A DNA stretch of 12,887 nucleotides. It comes from Clostridium sp. CAG:389. GTDB taxonomy: Bacteria > Bacillota > Clostridia > TANB77 > CAG-508. Position numbers and translations under genes: made by a program. The notes below the pieces were generated by a model. The model made no database searches. It worked only from the letters and a program-made list of their open reading frames with translations, and was not told where the DNA came from. Below, one piece after another: positions 7,064 to 12,887 of the stretch. The stretch spans positions 10,042 to 22,928 of the forward strand of contig FR901950.1 of NCBI GenBank assembly GCA_000438255.1, written 5' to 3'. Position 1 is the stretch's first letter. Each line of letters opens with the position of its first letter.

Positions 7064-9049
7064 ATGGAGTGGAGATTTAGCATGGAAGATTTAGTAGAAA
7101 GCATATTAGATTATGTAAGATCTGATTATACTGATTATGCAATAATGATAAATGGAGAATGGGGAGTTGGTAAAACTCACTTCTGGAATAACAAAATAAA
7201 AAAGAAAATTGAGTCAATGCAATTAAACGGAAAAAGATATACAACTATCTATATGTCATTATATGGTATATCAAACTTGGAAGATATTAGTAAAAAAATA
7301 TTTATAGAAACAACACAATTGATGGATAAAAACCTAAGAAAATTCATGGAATCAACAGGACAGACAACAATACCAGAATATGCTAAAACAGGATTAGATA
7401 TGGCAAATTTCTTTGGTGTTACACAAAATGGAGATAAAATCGATTATTCTGAGTTTTTCTCTACTGATGATAAAGTTCTATGTTTTGATGACCTAGAAAG
7501 AGCAAATGTAGATGTTATAGATATATTAGGATATATTAATAACTTTGTTGAACATGATCATATAAAAACAATAATAATATGTAATGAAAAAGAACTTTCA
7601 ACAAAATTAAAAAGTTCAAATATAGAAATGAAAACATTTATAGCAACATATCTTTTGGATAAACAAGGAGAATTAAATACAACAGATAAACCAATGGTTG
7701 AGAAAATAAAAAATAAGATTGAGCATGTTTTTGATAAAGCAAACGATTATGAGAGAATAAAAGAAAAATTGATTGGTGAAACATTTGAATACGCACCAAA
7801 ATTTGATTATATCATAAATGGAATTTTGATGAGGTATGAAAATAATCCTGATTTAATAAGATTTTTAAGAGAAAATACAAGATTAATAATATTAACATTT
7901 GAAAGAAGCGGAACAAGAAATTTAAGAATATTGAAACATGCATTAAATGATTTCCAAAAAATATATGAAATGGTAGAAAAAAATTATCCAAATACAAATA
8001 ATAGAGTTATGCAAACAATGCTAATATTCACAATAGCTATTTCATTTGAAATTAAAGCTGGAAAAATAACAAAAGATAAATTTATAAATATAAAAGACAA
8101 TGAAGAATATAAATCAATATTAGTATCATCAAGAACTTTAATGGATAACAGACAATTTTATATAAAAGAATTTGACAGTAACTATTACTACAATTTTAAA
8201 GCAGAATATAGATTCTTTAAATTTATAGAATATTATGTAAGAACAAGAATTTTTGATATGAAATTATTTAAAGAAAATATGGAAACAATAAGAAATACAG
8301 TAGATACAGATAACTTACCAGGGTATAAAAGACTTCTTACAGAGGAATATTGGAAAATATCAGATGATGAGTTTGATAGAGTTATAAAAGAAGTGTTAGA
8401 AGATGTAAAACAAGGAAATATAGAATTAATAGATATTGTAAAAATTTATGCATATTTTAGCTATTTTTCAAGAAAAGGACTTATAGATTATGACTTTAAA
8501 ACATTAAAAAGTATATTTTTCAATGGAATGAATTTATCTTCATTGAAATCAAAATATTGCAAAAATGTAGAAGAAGAACTTTCAAAAATAGCAATAGAGC
8601 AAGTTGCAGAAGATATGAATGATATAATAAAACATTTCAATAACTTAAATAGTCAATTGTTAGACAAAATGTATAAGGAAAAGGCAGAAGAAATATTTAA
8701 ATGTATACCAATGAAAATGGAAAGTTTTTATGAAAAATTTGATAGAGAGTGCATGAATATACCAATTTTTAAATATTATGATGTTTACCAATTGTTCCAA
8801 AGAATTTCATGCGCAAGTAATGAAGATATTGTTTTAATAAAAGAAAAATTAATAAATAGGGTGGATAAAAATCCAAAAGAAATAGAACCAGAGATGGATA
8901 ATATAAAACAGTTAAAACAAGTTATAGATGATTACCTAAAAGGAAAAGATCAATCAATAAAGATTGTTATGCTTAAAGAATTTTCTAATAGTTTAGGATA
9001 TATCATAGATAAATGTAAAAGTAGTTTTTTTAATAAAAAAGAAGTATAA
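7064..9049 (+). CDS. KAP-like P-loop ATPase of unknown function
   Basis: Large predicted ATPase, 661 aa from this start. The Walker A motif GEWGVGKT is at residues 31-38 after the segment EDLVESILDYV. The Walker B motif CFDDLERA has its aspartates at D142 and D143. A likely sensor Asn lies in TIIICNEKE. GxWGxGKT together with FDDLER is typical of KAP and related STAND/AAA-like P-loop proteins. The C-terminal two thirds (about residues 200-661) look all-helical, charged, and match no domain I recognise. No convincing membrane segment was seen, whereas many KAP proteins have a membrane insert in the ATPase domain. The frame is open from ATG 6998, but that codon has no ribosome binding site and lies before an inverted repeat. 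ATG 7064 has AAAAGGA about nine bases upstream. ATG 7082 (with GGAG at 7071-7074) is also possible. KAP ATPases are sporadic and some occur in antiphage systems; no partner gene is adjacent. Confidence 0.75.
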   Translation: MEWRFSMEDLVESILDYVRSDYTDYAIMINGEWGVGKTHFWNNKIKKKIESMQLNGKRYTTIYMSLYGISNLEDISKKIFIETTQLMDKNLRKFMESTGQTTIPEYAKTGLDMANFFGVTQNGDKIDYSEFFSTDDKVLCFDDLERANVDVIDILGYINNFVEHDHIKTIIICNEKELSTKLKSSNIEMKTFIATYLLDKQGELNTTDKPMVEKIKNKIEHVFDKANDYERIKEKLIGETFEYAPKFDYIINGILMRYENNPDLIRFLRENTRLIILTFERSGTRNLRILKHALNDFQKIYEMVEKNYPNTNNRVMQTMLIFTIAISFEIKAGKITKDKFINIKDNEEYKSILVSSRTLMDNRQFYIKEFDSNYYYNFKAEYRFFKFIEYYVRTRIFDMKLFKENMETIRNTVDTDNLPGYKRLLTEEYWKISDDEFDRVIKEVLEDVKQGNIELIDIVKIYAYFSYFSRKGLIDYDFKTLKSIFFNGMNLSSLKSKYCKNVEEELSKIAIEQVAEDMNDIIKHFNNLNSQLLDKMYKEKAEEIFKCIPMKMESFYEKFDRECMNIPIFKYYDVYQLFQRISCASNEDIVLIKEKLINRVDKNPKEIEPEMDNIKQLKQVIDDYLKGKDQSIKIVMLKEFSNSLGYIIDKCKSSFFNKKEV

Positions 9050-9065
9050 AAAAATTAAGAAAAAT

Positions 9066-9094
9066 GTATAAAAAATTCCTCTTTTGAGATAATA
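9066..9094 (+). promoter_or_regulatory. Candidate sigma-G promoter of spoVT
   Basis: GTATA (9066-9070) fits the sigma-G -35 pattern GHATR. After a 17-base spacer, GATAATA (9088-9094) fits the -10 pattern CATWHTA at six of seven positions (G in place of the first C). Transcription would start near 9101, about 25 bases before the spoVT ATG. In Bacillus subtilis spoVT is transcribed by sigma-G in the forespore, so the match is in the expected place. The pattern is short and the region is A/T-rich. Confidence 0.5.
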
Positions 9095-9125
9095 AGAATA
9101 GACTTGAAATTAAAGGAGGATAAAT

Positions 9126-9680
9126 ATGAAGGCAACTGGAGTAGTAAGAAGAATAGATGACTTAGGTAGAGTGGTAATTCCAAAAGAAATAAGAAAAACT
9201 TTAAGAATAAAAGAAGGAGATCCACTAGAAATATTTACTGACAGAGAAGGTCAAGTAATATTAAAAAAATATTCTCCAATTGGAGAATTATCAGAATTTG
9301 CAACAGGATATGCAGAGACATTAGCAAAAACAACAGGACATATAGCATGTATAACTGATAAAGATACAATAATTGCTGTATCAGGTGGTTCTAAAAAAGA
9401 ATTTTTAGAACAGGATGTTAGCCAGGAACTTGAAAAACTTATGGAAGATAAGGAAGTTTATACAAGTAAAGAAAATAGTGATATGGCAATGCCTATTACA
9501 AAAAACGATACTAATGAAAAGAAAAATAAATCACAAATTGTATATCCTATAATATCAAATGGAGATACAATTGGAACAGTAATATTAATGTCAAAAGATT
9601 CAAATACAAAAATGAATGAAGTTGAAAAAAAGGTGGCACAATCTGCTGCAACATTCTTGGCAAGTCAAATGGAAATATAA
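9126..9680 (+). CDS. spoVT: Stage V sporulation protein T, AbrB-like transcriptional regulator
   Basis: SpoVT is a forespore regulator that tunes sigma-G-dependent genes during late sporulation. At 184 aa it is close to the 178 residues of B. subtilis SpoVT. Residues 1-50 form the AbrB/SpoVT swapped-hairpin DNA-binding domain, with the signature MKATGVVRRIDDLGRVVIP and then EIRKTLRIKEGDPLEIF. Residues 54-184 form the GAF-like sensor domain (YSPIGELSEFATGYAETLA; GHIACITDKDTIIAVSGGSKKEF). The strength of the match separates it from shorter AbrB paralogues. The ATG has a textbook AAAGGAGG at 9112-9119. Upstream is a sigma-G-like promoter and downstream a strong terminator, so it is probably monocistronic. 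Its presence is the best evidence in the window for a spore-forming lineage. Confidence 0.95.
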   Translation: MKATGVVRRIDDLGRVVIPKEIRKTLRIKEGDPLEIFTDREGQVILKKYSPIGELSEFATGYAETLAKTTGHIACITDKDTIIAVSGGSKKEFLEQDVSQELEKLMEDKEVYTSKENSDMAMPITKNDTNEKKNKSQIVYPIISNGDTIGTVILMSKDSNTKMNEVEKKVAQSAATFLASQMEI

Positions 9681-9682
9681 TA

Positions 9683-9727
9683 AAAAAAGTAGTATAGACT
9701 AGAAAATCTAGATTATACTACTTTTTT
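9683..9727. terminator. Bidirectional terminator between spoVT and the XRE gene
   Basis: A long stem is formed by AAAAAAGTAGTATA with TATACTACTTTTTT, extended inside by CTAGA/TCTAG around AAA, with one two-base mismatch (GA opposite AT). It has a T-run on the + strand and, because of the flanking A-run, a T-run on the - strand too. It therefore serves as a Rho-independent terminator for both converging genes. Its right arm overlaps the last ten bases of the XRE gene. Confidence 0.85.
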
Positions 9728-9960
9728 ATATTGTTTTGTTTAAGGTTTGTATTTTCATCTATTTTATCAGATAGACCTACTATATAGTCTATTGAGGTGT
9801 TATAATATTTTGCTAATGTTATTAGATGATTTATAGGTATAGTTCTATTTCCTTTTTCATATTCAGAATAATATTGCTGAGAAATTCCTAGAAGCTGAGC
9901 TATATCTTTTTGGAATTTATCATGATCTTCTCGTAAATCTTTAATTCTTTTGAATCTCAC
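9718..9960 (-). CDS. Small XRE-family (Cro/CI-type) HTH transcriptional regulator
   Basis: An 80-aa protein that is almost entirely one helix-turn-helix domain of the XRE/Cro/CI type. RFKRIKDLREDHDKFQKDIA forms the first helices. QLLGISQQYYSEYEKGNRTI holds the recognition helix. INHLITLAKYYNTSIDYIVGL is the closing part typical of the family. A short polar tail follows, with no sensor or oligomerisation domain. The start is GTG at 9960 on the - strand, supported by GGAGG at 9971-9975 about ten bases upstream. It is divergent from the surface-protein gene at 10202, and the shared 240-base region is full of TATGTAT/ATACATA boxes, one pair overlapping a strong promoter. I infer that it represses the surface locus and possibly itself. 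The target is not proven by sequence alone. Confidence 0.9.
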   Translation of the reverse strand: MRFKRIKDLREDHDKFQKDIAQLLGISQQYYSEYEKGNRTIPINHLITLAKYYNTSIDYIVGLSDKIDENTNLKQNNIKK

Positions 9961-10010
9961 TATTAGTTAACCTCCTGATTAAATGACTATAACTATTCTA
10001 TCAAAAAAGA

Positions 10011-10046
10011 ATACATAATGTAGATGATACATAATAAAATATGTAT
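10011..10046. promoter_or_regulatory. Cluster of ATACATA half-sites upstream of the XRE gene
   Basis: ATACATAAT occurs at 10011-10019 and again at 10027-10035. The second copy pairs as ATACATA (10027-10033) with TATGTAT (10040-10046) around six bases. On the - strand a weak sigma-A-like promoter for the XRE gene can be drawn, TCTACA (10024-10019), 18 bases, then TAGAAT (10000-9995), with the first half-site inside its spacer. This suits autoregulation, but the composition makes false matches likely. Confidence 0.4.
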
Positions 10047-10100
10047 TATTACAACAAAATGACAGAAATATTACAATTATATTAAATACAATTAGAATTA

Positions 10101-10129
10101 TTGATTATACATGAAAACTTATGTATAAT
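10101..10129 (+). promoter_or_regulatory. Sigma-A promoter overlapped by an operator-like palindrome
   Basis: TTGATT (10101-10106), a 17-base spacer and a perfect TATAAT (10124-10129) form a strong sigma-A promoter pointing at the surface-protein gene, with a leader of about 65 bases. The perfect inverted repeat ATTATACAT (10104-10112) / ATGTATAAT (10121-10129), with an 8-base spacer, covers both boxes. A repressor bound there would block polymerase. A further ATGTATAAT at 10158-10166 lies just downstream. Confidence 0.7.
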
Positions 10130-10201
10130 TAATAAAGGATAGGATATACTGGGAACAATGTATAATAAATTATAGAAACATATGATAAAGGGGAAAGTTT
10201 T

Positions 10202-12349
10202 ATGAATATAAATAACAATGAAATTAAATTTATATATTCACAAGAAAAAGAAAAAAGAGAACAAAAAGGAATAACATTAGTAGCTTTGGTAATAACAATT
10301 ATAGTATTACTTATACTATCAGGAATAACAATACAATCAATAACACACACAGGAATTTTTGATAATGCTAAGCAAGCAGAATTACAAAATAAAAGAGCTC
10401 AAATAATAGAATATTTAAAACTAAAATTAATGAATGAACAAACAAATAATCCATTTGGAAGTGCAGAAGAAATAATAATAGCAACAAGAAATAATGTCCT
10501 AGAAAATATAGAAGATTTGAAAAAAATAGGAAAAGAAGTAACTGTTGAAGAAACAAGTACAGAAGAAGATGGAGAAAATGTAGATATATATTTTTATGTA
10601 ATAGTAGATAAAGATGTATACAAAGTGGAATTAAATGATGTAACATTTATAGGACAACTAGGAAAATTTACACCTGTTATAAAACTAAAATCTATTTCAA
10701 ACACAACAAATACAATAACAGTAGAGGTAACAACTAAAAGAAATCAAGGTGGGACATTAGAATATTATATAAAAAGTGAAGATGAAGAAGAATACAAATT
10801 AATAAAAACAACAACAGAAGAAAAATATACATATGAAGGACTAATACAAAATAAAAAATATAGTATTAAAGTAATTGCTGTTGCAGAAAATAAGAAAACA
10901 GCAGAAGTAATAGCAGAACAGACAACAGGAAAAATCGTAGATTTAACAGAAGCAAATGCAAAATTTACATATAGCCCAAGTGGTTGGACAAATGGTAGTG
11001 TAACGGCAACTGCGAGTACAGATGTAACTGGATTTACAATCCAAACAAGTACAGATGGAAAAAACTGGACAAGTACAGCAAGTAAAACACTAGATGCCAA
11101 TGGACCAGTATATGCAAGATTATGGGACGGGACAAATGCAGGAGGAATGTTAACTGGAAATGTAACAAATATTGATAAAACAGCACCAACAATAGGACAA
11201 ATATCTAATGGATTTACAATAGTAAATGGAAATAAAGGAACAATTAATATAACAGGAATTGCTGATGCTGAGAGTGGAATAAGCGGATATCATGTAAACA
11301 CAACAGGAACAAAACCAACAATGAGTAATTCTTGGACAACAAGTACAGCAAATTCAATATCATACAATGTAAGTAGTGCAGGGACATATTATTTTTGGGT
11401 AAAAGATAAAGTTGGAAACATCTCAGAAGCTAAAAGCTGTAAAATATCAATAGTAACAGCGATTGCACAAGTAGGTACAATATATTATTCTAGTATATCT
11501 AATGCAATTAATGCTATATCTACAAATGGAACAGTAATCTTACTAAAAGATACAACAGAAGACATAACAATTCCTGAAAACAAAACAATAATCTTAAATT
11601 TAAATCAAAAAAAATTAGAGGGAACAGGAGCCATAAGACTGTCTAATAAATATGATACTACAATATTAAATAAAGGAACATTAACTATATTTGGAGGATC
11701 AGTTACTGGAAACGATTGGGGTATATATAATGGAGGCAAATTAATAATAAATAGTGGAAATTATACAGCAAAAGTATATGAAGCTATATGCCCTGTTTCA
11801 GGAACAACAGAAATAAATGCCGGTACAATTACAGGGGGTAATTATGCATTATGTAATTATGGAGGAGTAACGACAATTAATGGAGGAACTTTTAATGGAA
11901 GTATATATGACGGAATAAAAAACAACGGAGGAACTGTTAATATAAAAAATGGAATATTCCAGGGAAAAAATTATGGTGCATATAATGAAGGCGGAGTATA
12001 TAATATTAGTGGAGGAACTTACAATGGAAGCTTTGCAGGAGTTGGATTAAAGGATGGAACAATTACAATATCAGGAGGAAGTTTTTCAGGAGAAAGAGGA
12101 GTACATTCAGTAAAAGGAACAATGACGATAACAGGCGGAACTATGAGAGGAAATACATATGATGGTTTATCAAATTATGGAGCAACTATTTATATAAATG
12201 GAGGAAATTTTAGTGGAAAGAATTGGGGAATATACTCAGAATCAGGAAAGATTTTTTACAGAAGGACAGATTCACAAACTTCCGACCAAGGACTAGTATC
12301 AACAGAAGGCTGGCAAGCAGTAAGTGCAACTGATTTAACATTTTATTAA
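10202..12349 (+). CDS. Large surface protein: pilin-like N-terminus, FN3/Ig-like modules, beta-helix
   Basis: A 715-aa predicted exported protein. Residues 1-23 are a charged leader ending in KG. The segment GITLVALVITIIVLLIL (23-39) resembles a prepilin cleavage/methylation site, with cleavage after G23. The Glu at mature position 5 of true type IV pilins is Ala here. Residues 50-155 form a pilin-like, charged domain. A fibronectin III-like domain follows at about 156-245. Two Ig-like or repeat modules come next (about 250-335, WTNGSVTATAS; 336-420, with DAESGISGYHV and GTYYFWVKDKVGNIS). The C-terminal part from about 430 ends in nine coils of about 21 residues (492-681) with a GxxTINGGTFNG pattern, as in right-handed beta-helices. 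The ATG follows AAAGGGGAAAG. No LPxTG or membrane anchor is seen at the C-terminus. It is likely a cell-surface adhesin or carbohydrate-binding protein. Function beyond that is unknown. Confidence 0.82.
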   Translation: MNINNNEIKFIYSQEKEKREQKGITLVALVITIIVLLILSGITIQSITHTGIFDNAKQAELQNKRAQIIEYLKLKLMNEQTNNPFGSAEEIIIATRNNVLENIEDLKKIGKEVTVEETSTEEDGENVDIYFYVIVDKDVYKVELNDVTFIGQLGKFTPVIKLKSISNTTNTITVEVTTKRNQGGTLEYYIKSEDEEEYKLIKTTTEEKYTYEGLIQNKKYSIKVIAVAENKKTAEVIAEQTTGKIVDLTEANAKFTYSPSGWTNGSVTATASTDVTGFTIQTSTDGKNWTSTASKTLDANGPVYARLWDGTNAGGMLTGNVTNIDKTAPTIGQISNGFTIVNGNKGTINITGIADAESGISGYHVNTTGTKPTMSNSWTTSTANSISYNVSSAGTYYFWVKDKVGNISEAKSCKISIVTAIAQVGTIYYSSISNAINAISTNGTVILLKDTTEDITIPENKTIILNLNQKKLEGTGAIRLSNKYDTTILNKGTLTIFGGSVTGNDWGIYNGGKLIINSGNYTAKVYEAICPVSGTTEINAGTITGGNYALCNYGGVTTINGGTFNGSIYDGIKNNGGTVNIKNGIFQGKNYGAYNEGGVYNISGGTYNGSFAGVGLKDGTITISGGSFSGERGVHSVKGTMTITGGTMRGNTYDGLSNYGATIYINGGNFSGKNWGIYSESGKIFYRRTDSQTSDQGLVSTEGWQAVSATDLTFY
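10263..10698 (+). repeat. 436-bp direct repeat, copy 1
   Basis: This segment encodes the pilin-like N-terminal region of the first surface protein and matches 12452-12887 at an offset of 2189 bases. I count six differences, all between 10543 and 10605, five of them silent and one Val to Ala. The first 280 bases are identical. The repeat extends past the window on the copy 2 side, so its true length is unknown. The upstream leader codons are not shared. Confidence 0.95.
11675..12244 (+). repeat. Nine tandem beta-helix coils
   Basis: Within the surface protein, residues 492-681 consist of about nine imperfect units of 20-22 residues. They follow the pattern GT-x-x-I-x-GG-x-F-x-G-x-x-x-x-G-I/A-x-N. 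The DNA copies are diverged, so the periodicity is kept by protein structure and not by recent tandem duplication. Confidence 0.8.
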
Positions 12350-12381
12350 AATAAATCAAACTAAGATAATTGGAGGAAAAG

Positions 12382-12887
12382 ATGAAAAAAAAATTTAATG
12401 AAATACCTGGTGTTATATATACATATAGTTTGAATCAATTCATAAAAAAAGAAAAAGGAATAACATTAGTAGCTTTGGTAATAACAATTATAGTATTACT
12501 TATACTATCAGGAATAACAATACAATCAATAACACACACAGGAATTTTTGATAATGCTAAGCAAGCAGAATTACAAAATAAAAGAGCTCAAATAATAGAA
12601 TATTTAAAACTAAAATTAATGAATGAACAAACAAATAATCCATTTGGAAGTGCAGAAGAAATAATAATAGCAACAAGAAATAATGTCCTAGAAAATATAG
12701 AAGATTTGAAAAAAATAGGAAAAGAAGTAACAGTAGAAGAGACAAGCACAGAAGAAGATGGAGAAAATGTAGACATATATTTTTATGTAATAGCAGATAA
12801 AGATGTATACAAAGTGGAATTAAATGATGTAACATTTATAGGACAACTAGGAAAATTTACACCTGTTATAAAACTAAAATCTATTTC
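12382..12887 (+). CDS. Second pilin-like surface protein, runs off the window
   Basis: Partial gene, 168 codons visible with no stop before the edge. The ATG at 12382 has a clear GGAGG at 12372-12376. The first 25 residues (MKKKFNEIPGVIYTYS, then LNQFIKKEK) differ from the leader of the upstream protein. From GITLVALVITIIVLLIL (cleavage expected after G26) onward the protein is almost identical to residues 23-168 of the first one, with one visible change (Val to Ala). The start of the FN3-like domain is reached at the edge. It lies 32 bases after the first gene with no terminator between, so they probably form an operon. Its C-terminal half is not visible; I expect different surface modules, but cannot show it. 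Confidence 0.9.
   Translation, partial: MKKKFNEIPGVIYTYSLNQFIKKEKGITLVALVITIIVLLILSGITIQSITHTGIFDNAKQAELQNKRAQIIEYLKLKLMNEQTNNPFGSAEEIIIATRNNVLENIEDLKKIGKEVTVEETSTEEDGENVDIYFYVIADKDVYKVELNDVTFIGQLGKFTPVIKLKSI
12452..12887 (+). repeat. 436-bp direct repeat, copy 2 (continues beyond edge)
   Basis: Near-identical copy of 10263-10698, in frame and in the same position of the second surface-protein gene. The match starts at AAAAAGGAATAACA, one codon before the prepilin-like cleavage site, and still holds at the last base of the window. Confidence 0.95.

Noticed and set aside
10368..10646. Two nearly identical - strand open frames (also 12557-12835)
   Set aside because: They look like a conserved pair, but the similarity comes only from the duplicated + strand coding sequence. 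Their translations are low-complexity Leu/Phe-rich and have no start signals.
11675..12244. Repeat array considered as CRISPR or tandem satellite
   Set aside because: The units are diverged at DNA level, have no spacers, and stay in one reading frame with a 20-22 residue protein period, which fits beta-helix coils.

Overview
The window is very AT-rich and most genes lie on the + strand with strong AGGAGG-type ribosome binding sites. It has a Firmicutes-type ribosomal/RNA polymerase gene cluster, a SpoVT-type sporulation regulator and Clostridia-style pilin-like proteins. Together these suggest a low-GC, probably endospore-forming member of the Clostridia, possibly an uncultured gut lineage. 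This rests on gene content and composition only. Arg is almost always AGA, and TAA, TAG and TGA all look like ordinary stops.

Layout. (1) 1-2255: the distal end of the ribosomal alpha operon, rpsD-rpoA-rplQ. The L17 protein carries an insertion of about 50 residues. The cluster ends at a hairpin-rich, REP-like sequence (2258-2352). (2) 2382-3810: three small genes, a YgjP-type metallopeptidase, a Dps ferritin and a membrane-anchored fragment of a family 2 glycosyltransferase. (3) 3893-6979: DNA-handling genes. recD2 helicase is broken by one +1 frameshift between two conserved C-terminal motifs. A strong hairpin follows, then comF. (4) 7064-9049: a KAP-like P-loop ATPase of unknown role. (5) 9126-9680: spoVT, preceded by a sigma-G-like promoter and closed by a terminator shared with the convergent gene on the other strand. 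(6) 9718-12887: a small XRE repressor gene on the - strand faces away from a surface-protein locus on the + strand. The first surface protein (715 aa) has a prepilin-like N-terminus, fibronectin-like and Ig-like modules, and a nine-coil beta-helix. A second gene follows 32 bases later and runs off the window. Its N-terminal half repeats the first gene almost exactly.

How the parts may work together. The first block is housekeeping transcription and translation. RecD2 and ComF are common companions in DNA repair and uptake functions, but no operon is proven here. The most system-like region is 9718-12887. The XRE repressor is divergent from a near-consensus promoter whose -10 box lies inside a perfect inverted repeat, and that promoter faces the surface-protein array. 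The long, nearly identical repeats in the array could recombine or convert one another. I infer a regulated, possibly variable cell-surface locus. No tRNA, rRNA, CRISPR array or recognisable transposase gene was seen.
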